Shown: positions 1 to 12,649, numbered from the stretch's first letter. The stretch is 64,000 nucleotides of DNA from Mesorhizobium sp. (GCF_016793485.1 NZ_JAEULZ010000016.1:281837-345836); one strand, 5' to 3'. The notes: generated by a model from the sequence alone, not told the origin. Numbers and translations are program-made.

Positions 1-129
1 CGGTCGGCCCGGGTGCCGCGCGGCATCTATGCCGTGCGCATCGGCGCGGAGTCGCGCAAGGAGGCCGACAAGATCTGCGACAGGCTGCGTCAGGCGGGCG
101 GTGCCTGCGTGGTCATGCGCAACCGGTAA
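1..129 (+). CDS. SPOR-domain protein, C-terminal 42 residues (partial)
   Basis: The first reading frame is open from the window edge to TAA at 127-129, so this is the tail of a gene that starts upstream. The residues include GIYAVRIGAESRKEADK followed by an RLRQAGG stretch and a Cys. This matches the last strand-helix-strand of a SPOR domain, which binds denuded peptidoglycan glycan strands. In rhizobia such tails often end lytic transglycosylases or other wall enzymes, but the catalytic part is outside the window. It converges with the sensor kinase, whose stop lies 7 bases away. Confidence 0.6.
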   Translation, partial: RSARVPRGIYAVRIGAESRKEADKICDRLRQAGGACVVMRNR

Positions 130-135
130 AGTAGG

Positions 136-2454
136 TCAGGCCGTTCTGGCCATTTCCGCTTCGCCCAGCCAGGTGGCGATCTTGGCGCTCAGCCTGTTTG
201 GCGAGATCGGTTTCGGCAAATAATCGTCCATCCCCGCCTCGATGCACTTTTCGCTGTCGCCTTTCAGCGCATGCGCGGTGACGCCGATGATCGGCGTGCG
301 TTCGCCGGTGCCCTCCTCCGCCTTGCGGATGGCAATGGTCGCCTCGAGCCCGTTAAGCTCCGGCATCGAAACATCCATCAGCACGAGGCGCGGTTTGAAG
401 GCGCGATGCATCTCCACGGCGGTCCGCCCGTTGGGCGCGATCCGGAAACTGAGACCCAACCCCGAAAGGATCTGTGCGAACACCATCTGGTTAACGTCGT
501 TGTCCTCGGCAACCAGTATGTCCAGCTGTGCGGTGCTCGTCGCCAGCTCATTGGCGACTGTCCGTTCCGCCACGAGCGGCACGACATCGGCTGGCTCGCG
601 CGTGAACTCCGAGCGAGCGGTCTGGCTTCGGGCCTTCTGGATTGCGCCCACCACCGTTCCAAGAAGGGCGGCCGAGCGGGCGGGTTTGGTCAGATGCGCT
701 GCGATGCCGTAGTCGACCACCAGACGACTGAAGTCGATCTGGTCTACCGAAGTGAGCAGCACGACCGGGATCGTCGAGGTTCGCGCGTCCGAGGCGATCG
801 CCTTGGCGACATCAGCGCCGCTCATGCCCGGCATCTGGTAGTCGAGCACGACGCAGTCGACCGACGCGCCCAGTTGCGCGGCGCGATCAAGGAAGGCGAG
901 CCCGATTGCTCCGGACTCCGCCGCCGCGCAATCGAAGCCCCAGCTGCGAAGCTGCTCCAGCAGAATCTCGCGGTTGATCGCATTGTCGTCGATAACGAGG
1001 ACGCGCGCGCCCGTCACATCGACAGGAACAGGCGCTTGCGCTTCCGGAGCTTCGTGTATGGGGAGCGAGACAGTGAACCAGAAGGTCGAACCGTGACCGA
1101 ACTCGCTCTCGAGACCGATCTTGCCCCCCATGAGATCGACCAGCCGCGCGGCGATGGCTAACCCCAATCCGGTTCCTTCATGCCTGCGAGTAGAGGAACT
1201 GTCGACCTGTGCGAACTTCTCGAACACGTTTGAGAGCTTGTCGGCCGGGATACCGATGCCGGTGTCCTCGACGCGCACCTTGAGCTGGATGACGCCGGCG
1301 ACCGCTTCGCCCGACACATCGACCAGCACATGGCCCTTCTCGGTGAACTTTACCGCGTTGCCGACCATGTTGGTGATGATCTGCCGGAAGCGCCCGATGT
1401 CGCCAATCATGAAAGCGGGCAGGCGCGGGTCGATGCGCACGATAAGTTCGAGGTTCTTTTCCGCGACGCGCGCCGACATCAGCGCGGCGACATCCTCCAC
1501 CGCCTCGGTCAGCCTGAAGGGCTCGCGATCGAGCGTAAGCTGGCCGGCATTGATCTTCGAGAAATCCAGGATGTCGTTGATGATGGTCATCAGCGCATTG
1601 CCGGACTTGGTAATCACGTCTGTAAACGTCTTCTGTCGCGGCGTCAGGTCGGTTCGCGCGAGAAGCTCCGCCATGCCGAGCACGCCATTCATCGGCGTGC
1701 GGATTTCATGGCTCATATTGGCAAGGAATTCGGATTTGGCGCGGTCCGCCGCCTCGGCGCGGAACAGGGCCTGGGCGGATTGCGCGAATGCCTGCTGGAT
1801 CGCCCTTTCCATCGGACGGAACAGCCACCATGCGACGCCGGTCATGACGATCATCAAAGCCAGCGTGGACCAGCCGAGCAACGCGCCGGCATGGTTTTCC
1901 GCCCGCCTTCGTTCCTGCTCGAAGGCGTTGCGCGCACGCGTCAGCATCGGCTGGGCGAAGAGTTCGCTCTGATTACGGATTTCCCGGTAGGTCGAATCTC
2001 CTACGGACTGCGCGGTGGCCAGGACGCCGAGGTTGCGCACCATGTCGCGCGCGGACCAGAACAGGTCACCGCTGATCGAAGCCGACCGCAGGTCGCTCAA
2101 GGCCGCTGCAGAAAGGCGGCCCTTCAATGCGTCCACGCGTGCGTCAAGATCGTTGATCGCCGCGTCGAGCCGTTCGACATGGCCCCGCGCCGCAGCGGCG
2201 AGCGCCTCGCGCGTGCCGGGCCGCCAGTTGGCCATTGCCTGTCCCGCGAAGGCATCCGCGCGGCGCAGATCCTGCATCAAGCCGGCGAAATTGACCGATA
2301 CCGCATCGACCTCGTGGCGGAACGAGTTCGCGCGATTCATGGAAAATACGATAACGCCGAAGGCGGCAGCGAGAAGAAGCAAGCCCGACAGGTAGCGGAG
2401 CCGTATGGAACGGATAAAGGACGTCTGGCCGGACAAGCGCATTACCCCGAACAT
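136..2454 (-). CDS. Hybrid sensor histidine kinase with two receiver domains
   Basis: A 772-residue inner-membrane hybrid kinase. A transmembrane helix near residues 20-38 and a second near 193-212 flank a periplasmic helical sensor of about 150 residues. The HisKA domain follows ([10 protein letters not shown], phospho-acceptor His249), then an HATPase domain with N-box [13 protein letters not shown] and GTGLGL motifs (about 350-465). Two receiver domains come next: the first with acceptor Asp538 in VVLDYQMPG, the second with Asp694 in [12 protein letters not shown]. No HPt domain or DNA-binding output is present, so phosphate must pass to a separate partner. Met5 (2442) is an alternative start. 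No neighbour reveals the signal. Confidence 0.9.
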   Translation of the reverse strand: MFGVMRLSGQTSFIRSIRLRYLSGLLLLAAAFGVIVFSMNRANSFRHEVDAVSVNFAGLMQDLRRADAFAGQAMANWRPGTREALAAAARGHVERLDAAINDLDARVDALKGRLSAAALSDLRSASISGDLFWSARDMVRNLGVLATAQSVGDSTYREIRNQSELFAQPMLTRARNAFEQERRRAENHAGALLGWSTLALMIVMTGVAWWLFRPMERAIQQAFAQSAQALFRAEAADRAKSEFLANMSHEIRTPMNGVLGMAELLARTDLTPRQKTFTDVITKSGNALMTIINDILDFSKINAGQLTLDREPFRLTEAVEDVAALMSARVAEKNLELIVRIDPRLPAFMIGDIGRFRQIITNMVGNAVKFTEKGHVLVDVSGEAVAGVIQLKVRVEDTGIGIPADKLSNVFEKFAQVDSSSTRRHEGTGLGLAIAARLVDLMGGKIGLESEFGHGSTFWFTVSLPIHEAPEAQAPVPVDVTGARVLVIDDNAINREILLEQLRSWGFDCAAAESGAIGLAFLDRAAQLGASVDCVVLDYQMPGMSGADVAKAIASDARTSTIPVVLLTSVDQIDFSRLVVDYGIAAHLTKPARSAALLGTVVGAIQKARSQTARSEFTREPADVVPLVAERTVANELATSTAQLDILVAEDNDVNQMVFAQILSGLGLSFRIAPNGRTAVEMHRAFKPRLVLMDVSMPELNGLEATIAIRKAEEGTGERTPIIGVTAHALKGDSEKCIEAGMDDYLPKPISPNRLSAKIATWLGEAEMARTA

Positions 2455-2520
2455 GTGCGCAGGAGAGAACGGTCCGATTAGGCTGTATTTGAATTAATAT
2501 TTCACGAATGAAGAACTTTG

Positions 2521-3432
2521 TTAGCGCTGACGGTAGGCTATGAAATCTGCCGCTGCGGCAAGCGTTTCCGCTGCATCTCCATAGGGCTCCAGCAACTGCC
2601 GGGCCTGCGAGACAAGCCCTGTGAGCTGCGCCCTTGCCCAGTCGACGCCATGCAATCCGACCAGCGTCGCCTTGCCTGCCCCGGCATCCTTGCCGGTAGC
2701 CTTGCCCATCGTCGCCGCGTCGGCGGTCACATCGAGCAGATCGTCGGCGAGTTGGAAGGCCAGCCCTATGGCGGAGCCGAATTCGGCCAGCCGCTCGCGG
2801 TCGGCGGATGACGCGCCAGCTGCCACCGCACCCGCCTCGCAAGCAAAACGGATCAGCGCGCCGGTCTTCATCGCCTGCAGCGTGATGATGCCGCCCTCGT
2901 CAGGCTGCCGCCGCTCGGCCTCGAGGTCGAGCGCCTGTCCGCCAGCCATGCCGCCGATGCCCGCCGCCCTTGCTAGCGCGAGCACGAGCGAAGCACGACG
3001 CTCAGCCGGAAGCGCCGTAGCGTCGTCTGCGAGAATGTCGAAGGCGAAGGTGAGCAGGCTGTCACCGGCGAGGATTGCGGTCGCTTCGTCGAAAGCCCGA
3101 TGTACCGTCGGACGGCCGCGGCGCAGGTCGTCGTCGTCCATGGCCGGCAGGTCGTCGTGGATCAGCGAATAGCAGTGCACGCATTCCAGCGCAGCCGCTA
3201 TGCGCAGCGCAGCGGCGCGATCGGCACCGAACAGAGCCGCACTTTCTATCACGAGAAACGGACGCAGCCGCTTGCCGCCATTCAGGACGCCGTAGCGCAT
3301 TGCCTCGAGAAGTTTTCCCGGCCGCGCGATCTCGGTCGACAGCAGGCGTCCATCGAGCAATCCGTCGAGAAGCTGCTCGACGGTCCTTGCGCGCAGGTCC
3401 AGAATCTCTTCGAACGCTTCTACGGGCTTCAT
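2521..3432 (-). CDS. ispA: Polyprenyl synthetase, probable farnesyl diphosphate synthase
   Basis: A 303-residue protein when started at the ATG at 3432. The frame stays open upstream to 3591, but that extension would run into the mtgA start and lacks family similarity. Both aspartate-rich motifs of short-chain trans-prenyltransferases are present: DDLPAMDDDD (first, allylic substrate) and DDLLD (second). GGKRLRP, which binds diphosphate, is also present. It would condense IPP with DMAPP/GPP to supply farnesyl diphosphate for quinones, bactoprenol and hopanoids. It is divergent from mtgA, and this pairing is common in rhizobia. The exact chain length of the product cannot be read from sequence alone. 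Confidence 0.88.
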   Translation of the reverse strand: MKPVEAFEEILDLRARTVEQLLDGLLDGRLLSTEIARPGKLLEAMRYGVLNGGKRLRPFLVIESAALFGADRAAALRIAAALECVHCYSLIHDDLPAMDDDDLRRGRPTVHRAFDEATAILAGDSLLTFAFDILADDATALPAERRASLVLALARAAGIGGMAGGQALDLEAERRQPDEGGIITLQAMKTGALIRFACEAGAVAAGASSADRERLAEFGSAIGLAFQLADDLLDVTADAATMGKATGKDAGAGKATLVGLHGVDWARAQLTGLVSQARQLLEPYGDAAETLAAAADFIAYRQR

Positions 3433-3545
3433 CTGCCGACCGTTTACGGCAAAGCGCAATGCGGTCAAGCATCCTGAAAGCGTGAGGCTGCTGTTGCCTA
3501 TCCGCGCACTCGTCATTATGCCAAAAAGGGTATGCAGGTGGATGC

Positions 3546-4298
3546 GTGACCGAAGCGGATAGTCAAACCGAAGGGGAGGGTATGGCGTCACGGCGAACGC
3601 GCGCCTCCTTGGCTGTGTTCTGGAAAGGTGGATGGTTTCGCCGCGTCCTGTTGGTCGCAGTGGCTCTCATGCTGCTGCCCATCGCGCTGACAATTCTCTA
3701 CATCCCGTCCTTCGTGCACCCGATCTCCACGCTGATGGTGAAGGATCTCGTCACCCTGCAGGGTTATGACCGGAAGTGGGTGCCGCTCGAAGAGATCGCG
3801 CCTGTGCTGATGAATTCGGTGGTGATGTCGGAGGATGGGCAGTTCTGCTCGCATTACGGAGTCGACCTCGCCGAACTCAAGCTTGTGATCGACGACGCCA
3901 TTTCGGGCGAGAAGCCAAGGGGCGCCTCGACCATCACCATGCAGACCGTGAAAAACCTCTATCTTTGGCTCCGGCCGTTGGAGACGGCGCGAAAGGTCGT
4001 CGAGCTGCCGCTGGCGATCTATGTGGATCTCGTCATGCCGAAAAGGCGTATCATGGAAATCTACCTCAACATCGCCGAGTGGGGTCCGAACATCTACGGC
4101 ATCGAGGCGGCGGCCCAGCACTATTTCGGCAAGTCGGCCAAGAACCTCACTCCGAGGCAAGCGGCGCTGCTGACCGTCGCGCTGCCCAACCCGATAACAC
4201 GCAACCCGGCCAAGCCGGGACCTGGACTGAGGCGACTTGCCAATGTCATTGAGCGCAGGGCGTCCCGGGCCGGAGGTTATGTCGATTGCCTGCAGTAG
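3546..4298 (+). CDS. mtgA: Monofunctional peptidoglycan glycosyltransferase (GT51)
   Basis: A 250-residue inner-membrane enzyme that polymerises lipid II into glycan strands without a transpeptidase domain. One transmembrane helix lies near residues 33-55. The GT51 motifs follow: [13 protein letters not shown] with the catalytic Glu, [12 protein letters not shown], and [20 protein letters not shown]. Length fits monofunctional MtgA. The start is uncertain. GTG at 3546 has an AGGTGG upstream, and ATG at 3582 has AAGGGGAGGG just before it; both keep the helix and all motifs. Divergent from ispA. Confidence 0.92.
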   Translation: MTEADSQTEGEGMASRRTRASLAVFWKGGWFRRVLLVAVALMLLPIALTILYIPSFVHPISTLMVKDLVTLQGYDRKWVPLEEIAPVLMNSVVMSEDGQFCSHYGVDLAELKLVIDDAISGEKPRGASTITMQTVKNLYLWLRPLETARKVVELPLAIYVDLVMPKRRIMEIYLNIAEWGPNIYGIEAAAQHYFGKSAKNLTPRQAALLTVALPNPITRNPAKPGPGLRRLANVIERRASRAGGYVDCLQ

Positions 4299-4441
4299 CC
4301 GCTATGTAAAAAGAATCGCGTCGGCACTGGTCAAAACACGCACTTGCGTGTATGGACACGCCACTTTCTGAAGCTATCGGCCCGTAGAGTGGCCCTTTCG
4401 CGAGGGTTGCCGGGCCTTTTACGGATTACTGGAGCACTTCC

Positions 4442-4624
4442 ATGGCTGTGCCAAAAAGAAAAACCTCGCCGTCCAAGCGCGGCATGCGCCGCTCGGCTGA
4501 CGCGCTGAAGGCCCCGACATACATCGAGGATAAGAACTCCGGCGAAATGCGCCGTCCTCACCACATTGATCTCAAGACCGGCATGTATCGCGGCCGTCAC
4601 GTGCTGACGCCCAAGGAGAGCTGA
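4442..4624 (+). CDS. rpmF: 50S ribosomal protein L32 (bL32)
   Basis: A 60-residue basic protein beginning [18 protein letters not shown], the classic bL32 N-terminus, and of the usual family length. It belongs to the large ribosomal subunit. It follows mtgA by 143 bases and is preceded by a GGAG-type ribosome binding site. It ends just before an intrinsic terminator at 4651-4675. Confidence 0.97.
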   Translation: MAVPKRKTSPSKRGMRRSADALKAPTYIEDKNSGEMRRPHHIDLKTGMYRGRHVLTPKES

Positions 4625-4650
4625 GCCTCCCTTCGATACGCCCGAAACGA

Positions 4651-4675
4651 AACCCGGCTTCTGGCCGGGTTTTTT
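4651..4675 (+). terminator. Intrinsic terminator after rpmF
   Basis: Arms AACCCGGC (4651-4658) and GCCGGGTT (4664-4671) form an 8-bp stem with a 5-nt loop, followed by a T run. Located 27 bases after the rpmF stop. Confidence 0.85.
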
Positions 4676-4703
4676 GTTTCCGGTATATCGCAGCCCGTAA
4701 ACG

Positions 4704-4735
4704 AAAAAGCGCCGCAGGTTTCGCGGCGCTTTTTT
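4704..4735. terminator. Bidirectional terminator between rpmF and ftsH
   Basis: A stem GCGCCGC (4709-4715) / GCGGCGC (4723-4729) is flanked by an A5 run on the left and a T run on the right. The hairpin is therefore followed by U's when read from either strand. It lies between convergent rpmF and ftsH and probably stops both transcripts. Confidence 0.8.
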
Positions 4736-4759
4736 GTTCGTCGGTGCCTATCTGGCTGA

Positions 4760-6697
<1,938 letters not shown>

Positions 6698-6804
6698 CAG
6701 GTGTCCAGTCGGCGCCCGGAAACCGGCGCCTGTCAGAGTGATGTTCAAGTGGCCCTAACATAGGGACCACGCCTTTCATTGCCAAGCGTGACAGCCTGTC
6801 TCGG

Positions 6805-8118
6805 TTAAGCTTTACTCTCAATGTGTCCACGCAAAGGCGGCTCGGGGATTTCCGCTGCGCCGACCAGTTCCGCCACCGCGCGCGCCGGCACGATGTCGAA
6901 GGAGGGCAGGTAGCGCGCCCATGGCGCAACCACCGGAATGGCGAGGCAACCGCTGGCGGGGACAGGCAATGTGGCGGCCGCATGGCGCAATAGGCTTTCA
7001 GGAATCTCGCCTTGCGTGGGTGGCGCGGCGCCCAGGCTGTTCGCTCGACAGGCGTCCCCTGCGGAGATGATGCGGTACCGGCCATCCCAGATCACGCCTT
7101 CCGGTGCCTCCCGACCGGGCAGCCCGCGCAGTTCGCGCGCCAGAAAAACACCCGTCTTGCGAGCATCGACTAGGGCGCCGGCAAGCGTGTCCCTGACAAG
7201 ATTTCCTGCGGACAGCCGGTCGTGGAGCGCCGCGCTGCGTTCGTGGTCGGGCAGTTGCACCGCGCCGCCAGCGACCGCCAGCAGGATCCTCAACGCATAG
7301 ATCGATGCCTCCCGGTTAGCCTCCCGAAAGAAGCCGGTCTCCAATCGCATCAGGCTTGGAGCCGCCTGAGAAACATGCTCACGGATGAGCCTTGCCGCCC
7401 CAAGGCCGGTTTCCTGCCTCTGCAGGGCCGTGGCCCTAGCCAGAATCAACGCATCCTCGATAGCCACGTCTCCGCCCGGACCGGACAGCGCCATGCGTTG
7501 GCGCGGCCGTTCGTAGCGGACATCGACATTGGTCGGATCATCGATCCAGCCTATGCCCCGGTCGGAAAGATAGGTGCGCAGCGCGGCACGCCTTGCCTGG
7601 AGCAGGGGACGCGCAAACCATGTGCTGCCCTCGAAAACCGTCGCCGGCGCGATCCCGGCCAACCCGCGTCGTTCACCAGGGTCGCCGCGGCGCGCCTGCC
7701 GCATCAGCACCGTCTCAGCCTGGTCGTCCGCCGTATGGCCCGTCAACACGAGATCGGTGTTCTCGATCTCCGAGACCTCCGCCAGCAGGGTGTGCCGCGC
7801 CTCACGCGCGGCTTCGGAGATGCCGGTCGCCGGCTTGACGCCAGACCATGTCATGATGCGATGGGGTACGCCCAGCCGTGCGCAGAGCGCCCCGACCCCG
7901 GCGGCTTCCCTGTCCGATCCTTCCCGCAACGCATGGTCGACGGTGACCGCGACAAGCCGCGTCGTCGGTGCGGCGCGATCGACATGAGACTTCAGCAACA
8001 GCAGCAGCGCCGTCGAATCGCTGCCGCCGGAGATGGCGACGATGACGGACTTGCGGGAGGCGATGTCGAAAGGCAAAAAAAGCCCGGAAAATTCAATGCC
8101 TTGCGGCAAGGTCAGCAC
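6805..8118 (-). CDS. tilS: tRNA(Ile) lysidine synthetase
   Basis: A 437-residue cytoplasmic enzyme that converts C34 of the tRNA-Ile CAU anticodon to lysidine, switching it from Met to Ile decoding. The N-terminal PP-loop signature SGGSDSTALLLLL binds ATP, and GHTADDQAETVLMR is typical of the family. A lower-conservation C-terminal tRNA-binding half follows. The start is GTG at 8118; the codon overlaps the end of cpoB by 7 bases, implying translational coupling. Confidence 0.93.
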   Translation of the reverse strand: MLTLPQGIEFSGLFLPFDIASRKSVIVAISGGSDSTALLLLLKSHVDRAAPTTRLVAVTVDHALREGSDREAAGVGALCARLGVPHRIMTWSGVKPATGISEAAREARHTLLAEVSEIENTDLVLTGHTADDQAETVLMRQARRGDPGERRGLAGIAPATVFEGSTWFARPLLQARRAALRTYLSDRGIGWIDDPTNVDVRYERPRQRMALSGPGGDVAIEDALILARATALQRQETGLGAARLIREHVSQAAPSLMRLETGFFREANREASIYALRILLAVAGGAVQLPDHERSAALHDRLSAGNLVRDTLAGALVDARKTGVFLARELRGLPGREAPEGVIWDGRYRIISAGDACRANSLGAAPPTQGEIPESLLRHAAATLPVPASGCLAIPVVAPWARYLPSFDIVPARAVAELVGAAEIPEPPLRGHIESKA

Positions 8119-9281
8119 GCGGCGAGAGCCTGTTCCTGCTTGACCCGTTCCTTGAGCGCCCCTGGCGCGTCTGGATACTTCTTGCCGATCTCGGCGAACG
8201 TCGCGCAGGCAACGTCACGCTGATCGAGGCCGACGAGCGAAACGCCGAGCTTCAACAACATGTCCGGAGCCTTTTTCGAGGACGGAAACTGCTTGTTGGC
8301 GGCGAGGAAGACCTCGGCGGCGTCAAGATACTTCTTTTGGCCCAGCAGCGCTTCGCCCAGCCAGAAATTCGCGTCAGCCGACTTCTGGTCCTGCGGAAAG
8401 CGCGTGATGTGGTCGCGGAAACCCTGCTCGGCGGTGCTGTAGTCGCCCGAAAGGATGAATTCGTAGGAATTGCGGTAAAGCTCGTCGGCATTGTCGGTCG
8501 AGGGCAGCGCCGCGACCTGCGTTTCAGGCGGGGCCGGCGTCGTGTCAGTCGATGCAACACCTGTCGGAGCCGGAAGCGTAGTGGCGCCGCTCACCTCGCC
8601 CGTCGCCTGCACCGATTGCGTCTGGTCGGTCTCGCTGCCGCCCGTCACATTGCCCTTATCGTCGAAGGTGATGGTGCCGAACGTCTTCGGCGGCGCACCG
8701 AGCCCTTCCGCGCCGGCGGCTCCCGAATTCGACCAGGCCGGGTCACCCGTTCCGTTGTCGACGAGGATTTCGGGCTCCATCGGGACGCCGGCCGAACCAT
8801 CCTCCTCGCTGGCGACTTGGCCGGCTGGCGCCGGCGAGGTGGCCTGATTGACCGGAGCCTGGGTGGCCGGCCCGATGGCCGGGGCCGAGGCGACATTGCT
8901 GTCGCTCGGCGCACCGGCATCCGTCTTCTTTTGCTCAAGTTCCTGGAAGCGGAACTCGTTGTCTTCCTGCATCTTCCTGATCTGCTCCTGCATCTGCAGG
9001 ATCTGGAAGTTCAGCTCCTCGATCGTGCCGGAGAGCGAGCGCAATTGCTCTTCCATGGCCGTGACGCGCGGATCGCCCGCCTGCGCGACGGTGATGGAGC
9101 CCGACGGCTGTTCCTTGCTGCCAAAAAGCTTCGGCAGTCCAATCTTCGGAAGGGAAAGGCCGCCTGCATTTTCAGCAGTCTTGAAGGCATCGAAAAGGCC
9201 GGCGCGCTCCGTGGCCTGTGCGACCGCGCCGGTTACCAGAAGGATTGCGAGCGTACCGCTCAGGATCGTTCGAAAATACAT
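8112..9281 (-). CDS. cpoB: Tol-Pal associated periplasmic protein CpoB (YbgF)
   Basis: A periplasmic TolA-interacting protein that coordinates cell-wall synthesis with outer-membrane constriction. A signal peptide starts at MYFRTILSGTLAILLV and ends near AVAQA. A coiled-coil stretch with a Gln-rich part (EEQLRSLSGTIEELNFQ) drives trimerisation in the family. A Pro/Ala/Thr-rich linker leads to C-terminal tetratricopeptide repeats (SYEFILSGDYSTAEQGF onward). The ATG at 9281 is preferred because GGCGAG lies 6 bases upstream; ATGs at 9287 and 9311 and a TTG at 9317 are possible. The linker is longer than in E. coli. A terminator separates it from pal, so it may have its own promoter. Confidence 0.9.
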   Translation of the reverse strand: MYFRTILSGTLAILLVTGAVAQATERAGLFDAFKTAENAGGLSLPKIGLPKLFGSKEQPSGSITVAQAGDPRVTAMEEQLRSLSGTIEELNFQILQMQEQIRKMQEDNEFRFQELEQKKTDAGAPSDSNVASAPAIGPATQAPVNQATSPAPAGQVASEEDGSAGVPMEPEILVDNGTGDPAWSNSGAAGAEGLGAPPKTFGTITFDDKGNVTGGSETDQTQSVQATGEVSGATTLPAPTGVASTDTTPAPPETQVAALPSTDNADELYRNSYEFILSGDYSTAEQGFRDHITRFPQDQKSADANFWLGEALLGQKKYLDAAEVFLAANKQFPSSKKAPDMLLKLGVSLVGLDQRDVACATFAEIGKKYPDAPGALKERVKQEQALAAC

Positions 9282-9383
9282 GGACATCTCGCCATTGGAA
9301 GGAATGTTCATGCGCAATGCGCGTCTCGGCTTTTAGAGCAAATGCGCGACTTCGGCCAAATTTTGTTTTGCCCCATGGATCAC

Positions 9384-9412
9384 AAGAAAAAGGCGGCCCG
9401 AAGGCCGCCTTT
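9384..9412 (-). terminator. Intrinsic terminator after pal
   Basis: AAAGGCGGCC (9389-9398) pairs with GGCCGCCTTT (9403-9412). On the minus strand the loop is TTCG closed by C-G, a very stable tetraloop, and the stem is followed by TTTTTCTTG. It lies 25 bases past the pal stop and ends the tol-pal transcript before cpoB. Confidence 0.82.
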
Positions 9413-9436
9413 GCAACCGAGTGTGGCCTGCCTGCG

Positions 9437-9940
9437 TCAGCTTCCGGCGCCGCTGAGCGTCGTGACCGCGCGGCGGTTCTGCGACCAGCACGAAATGTCG
9501 TCGCAGACGGCGACCGGACGTTCCTTGCCATAGGAGATCGTCTTCATGCGGCTGGCGGTGACGCCCCGGGCAGCAAGGAAGTCGCGAGTAGCGGCCGCGC
9601 GACGTGCGCCAAGCGCAAGGTTGTATTCGCGGGTGCCTCGCTCGTCGGCGTGGCCTTCGATCAGAATTGCGTACTGGCGATACTGGTTGAGCCACTGTGC
9701 CTGGCGGGAGAGGATTCCCTGCGCGTCGGCGCGGATCACCGAACTGTCGGTGTCGAAGAAGATGCGGTCGCCGACATTGACCGTGAAGTCGCGGGCAGAG
9801 CCGGGGGTGGCCGGCCCGCCATTGAGGCCGAGGTCGGCTGCGTTGTTCGGCGTCTTCTTGTTGGCGCAACCGGCGACAGCCAGCGTCAGGAACAACGCCA
9901 CGACGAGCGGATTACGGATTAGTGCTGCGATGCCGCTCAT
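9437..9940 (-). CDS. pal: Peptidoglycan-associated lipoprotein Pal
   Basis: A 167-residue outer-membrane lipoprotein. The signal peptide ends in a lipobox LAVAGC, with the acylated Cys at residue 25. An OmpA-like domain follows, with FFDTDSSVIRADAQ, the motif GHADERGTREYNLALGARRA, and the typical C-terminal SQNRRAV. It anchors the outer membrane to peptidoglycan and is pulled by TolA at the division site. It follows tolB by 234 bases, unusually far for this operon, and ends before a strong terminator. Confidence 0.96.
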   Translation of the reverse strand: MSGIAALIRNPLVVALFLTLAVAGCANKKTPNNAADLGLNGGPATPGSARDFTVNVGDRIFFDTDSSVIRADAQGILSRQAQWLNQYRQYAILIEGHADERGTREYNLALGARRAAATRDFLAARGVTASRMKTISYGKERPVAVCDDISCWSQNRRAVTTLSGAGS

Positions 9941-9998
9941 GCCGGCCTCTCCTTCGCATTCGAGTTAATTCATTGAGCAACCAGTAACCACATTGCGG

Positions 9999-10013
9999 TT
10001 AACCCGGGTTCAA
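9999..10013. promoter_or_regulatory. Near-consensus CtrA box upstream of pal
   Basis: TTAA-N7-TCAA differs by one base from the CtrA consensus TTAA-N7-TTAA. It lies about 60 bases upstream of pal in the 234-base tolB-pal gap, where a pal-specific promoter could sit. The call rests on the motif alone. Confidence 0.3.
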
Positions 10014-10174
10014 GGAATATGGTTAATTCTTGGTAACCGTCGCCCGTCCGCGACTATCTGTCCCCTGTTCGCCAAGTCTCCGCGCTCTCTTGGCGGAAAT
10101 ACGGCACAAACACGACACGCGCGCGGCGATATCGCCTTTGGACGGAGTTTTTATCGATCTCGTGACAGTTTGTT

Positions 10175-11488
10175 CTACTCCAGAAGCGGCGACCACGCAG
10201 GGTCTGAGGCGAAGTTCTGGGTCGGAATCTGCTGTTCGTTGCGACCCGTCAGGTCGATCGAATAGAGGCGCGGTCCGCCCGACCCCGAGCCCTCCTTGAA
10301 GTACATGATGTACCGGCCGTTCGGTGCCCATGTCGGGCCTTCCTGTGAAAAGCCGCTCGACAGGATGCGCTCGCCCGATCCATCGGTCTTCATAACGCCG
10401 ATCTGGAACTCGCCCCCGGATTGTTTGGTGAACGCGATCAGGTCGCCACGCGGCGACCATACGGGGGTCGAATAGCTCCCGCCGCCGAACGAAATTCGGT
10501 TCTGGCCCGAACCGTCGGCGCTCATGACATAAATCTGCGGCTGGCCGCCGCGATCCGACGTGAACACCACCTGGCTGCCATCGGGAGAATAGGAGGGCGA
10601 GGTGTCGATCGCCGCGGAATTGGTCAGGCGCGTCGTCGTGCGACTGCGCAGATCCATGGCGTATATGTTCGAGTTGCCGTCGTCGCGCAGCAGGCTCATG
10701 ATGACCTTCTGGCCGTCCGGCGAAAAACGCGGCGCAAACGTCATGCCCGGAAAATTGCCGACGAGTTCGCGCTGGCCTGTCTCGATCTGCAGCAGATATA
10801 CGCGCGGCTGGCCGCTTTCATAGGACATGTAGGTGATTTCCTGCCGCGTTGGCGAGAAGCGCGGAGTCAGCGTGATCGAGCTTCCGTCCGAGAGATAGCG
10901 GACATTGGCGCCATCCTGGTCCATGATCGCCAGCCGCTTCTTGCGCTGGTTCTTCGAACCGGATTCGTCGATAAACACGACCCGGGTATCGAAATAGCCC
11001 TTCTCGCCGGTAAGGCGTTCGTAGATCGCATCGGCGATGATGTGGGCGACCCGGCGCGAATTGGCCTTGTTGGCGAAAAACTGCTCGCCGATGAGCTGCT
11101 GGCCGGCGAACGTGTCCCACAGCCGGAACTCTGCGCGAAGGCGGCCGTCGCTTTCCTGTGTCACGCGACCTGTGACGAGCGCCTGCGCGTTGATGACCTT
11201 CCAGTCCTCGAAGCGAGGCGCGCCGTCCGGATTTGAAATCTTCTCGATGAACGCGCCCTTGTCGATCGGTGCGAACAGACCGGAACGCTGCAGATCCGCA
11301 GCGATGATACTGGTGATCTCGGCGCCAAGGGCGTCGCTGGACAGGAAATCCGTCACCGCGATCGGCAAGGGCTCGATGTTGCCCTGTGTCACATCGATCT
11401 CGAGCTGCGCTCGGGCAGGCACGATCGCAGCGGCGATTGCCGAGCCGAGAGCGGCCGCGACGAAAATCGCCTTAATCATTGATTTCAT
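10175..11488 (-). CDS. tolB: Tol-Pal periplasmic beta-propeller protein TolB
   Basis: A 437-residue periplasmic protein with a Sec signal peptide ([20 protein letters not shown], cleavage near PARAQ). An N-terminal alpha/beta domain is followed by a WD40-like beta propeller built of repeated SPDGQ / SPDGSQ / SPRGD segments. It shuttles between Pal and TolA. The ATG at 11488 has AGAGG upstream; the longer frame to 11539 would run into tolA. It lies 47 bases downstream of tolA in the tol operon. Confidence 0.95.
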   Translation of the reverse strand: MKSMIKAIFVAAALGSAIAAAIVPARAQLEIDVTQGNIEPLPIAVTDFLSSDALGAEITSIIAADLQRSGLFAPIDKGAFIEKISNPDGAPRFEDWKVINAQALVTGRVTQESDGRLRAEFRLWDTFAGQQLIGEQFFANKANSRRVAHIIADAIYERLTGEKGYFDTRVVFIDESGSKNQRKKRLAIMDQDGANVRYLSDGSSITLTPRFSPTRQEITYMSYESGQPRVYLLQIETGQRELVGNFPGMTFAPRFSPDGQKVIMSLLRDDGNSNIYAMDLRSRTTTRLTNSAAIDTSPSYSPDGSQVVFTSDRGGQPQIYVMSADGSGQNRISFGGGSYSTPVWSPRGDLIAFTKQSGGEFQIGVMKTDGSGERILSSGFSQEGPTWAPNGRYIMYFKEGSGSGGPRLYSIDLTGRNEQQIPTQNFASDPAWSPLLE

Positions 11489-11535
11489 GCAAGGGAACCT
11501 CTTGGCTAGAGTCCGGTTGGCATTCCGCTGGGAGC

Positions 11536-12597
11536 TCAAAACATCTCGCTGGGGTCGAAATTGACGATGACGTCAGCCCAAGCGTCGTATTTTTCGGCTG
11601 GGAGAGTATAGGGAGCGCAGCGCGACACGGCACGGCGCGCGGCTTCCGCTGCAGCACGCTCGACGCCGCTTGAGCCGCCGCCGCGAATGACCTCAGGGCT
11701 TCCGTCCAGTGCACCTGAACGATCCAGCTTGAACTGCACCGACACGCGCAAGTTCTGGGCGTCGGCCGCGCCGGCAGGAATACTCCAGCAACGCTGCACC
11801 TGGCCGCGCAGTGCGTCCATCTCGCTCTGCGACAGCTTCTGGCCGCCGGTCGTCCTGTCGCCGCCGAGCGAGGCAGTCTGGTCCGAACGCTTGGCGCCGC
11901 CGCCGGACGCTTTCTCCTTGTTGAGGAGCGCGGCGACCTCGTCGGCGTCGAATTCCTTCTGGTCCGTCTTCGGCTTTGCGGCTGCTTCTTTCGCCGGTTT
12001 CTGTGTGTCTTTCTTCTCCGGGGCCTTCGCCGTCTGCGCCTGCGGAGGCTTCGGCTTGGCTTCAGGCGTCGGAGCCTCGGTCGGCAGCTTCACCGCATCG
12101 GCATCCGTCTCGGCCGCTGCGATGGTTTCCTGCACCGGGTCCGGCTTCACCTCTTGCTTTGGCTGAGGCTCCGGCGTCGCTTCGGTCGCCGGCGCGGCGG
12201 CCGTCGTCGGCTCGGGTTCGACGACAGGCTCCGGCTTGGGCTGGTCGACCGGCTTTGGATCCGGTTTTGGTGCGGATTCAGGCATAGCCGCGGCCTCGAC
12301 CTCCTTCGGCGTCACCTGCGGCGTCGCCTTCTTGTCGGTATCGACCTTGTTCTCGCCGACCTTCTCGGCGTCCGGGATCGTTTCGGTCTTCTCCGTGGGT
12401 TTCGGGGAAGCTTTATCCGCCATGGGCGCTTTTTTATCGCCCTGCTGAATCTGCGTCAGTTGCTCGATGGGAATGATGTCGACTGGCAGCGACTCGACGT
12501 CCAGCACCTCGAACGGCTTCGGCGCCGAAAGCGAGACCAGCCCGAAGCCGAGCACGGCCGCGTGCAGGATGGTGGATGTCGTGAGGCCGGCCTTCAT
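11536..12597 (-). CDS. tolA: Cell-envelope integrity protein TolA
   Basis: A 353-residue inner-membrane protein spanning the periplasm. A single N-terminal helix (about residues 7-25) contacts TolQ and TolR. A long Pro/Lys/Glu/Ala-rich central stalk (about 50-230) has low complexity. A compact TonB-like C-terminal domain contains the segment [17 protein letters not shown] and binds TolB and Pal. Position between tolR and tolB confirms the assignment although sequence in the stalk is poorly conserved. Confidence 0.92.
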   Translation of the reverse strand: MKAGLTTSTILHAAVLGFGLVSLSAPKPFEVLDVESLPVDIIPIEQLTQIQQGDKKAPMADKASPKPTEKTETIPDAEKVGENKVDTDKKATPQVTPKEVEAAAMPESAPKPDPKPVDQPKPEPVVEPEPTTAAAPATEATPEPQPKQEVKPDPVQETIAAAETDADAVKLPTEAPTPEAKPKPPQAQTAKAPEKKDTQKPAKEAAAKPKTDQKEFDADEVAALLNKEKASGGGAKRSDQTASLGGDRTTGGQKLSQSEMDALRGQVQRCWSIPAGAADAQNLRVSVQFKLDRSGALDGSPEVIRGGGSSGVERAAAEAARRAVSRCAPYTLPAEKYDAWADVIVNFDPSEMF

Positions 12598-12649
12598 GCG
12601 CGGACCATGATCCTTCCGGTCAGTCTTGGTGAGAGCCGTCGCGTCATGC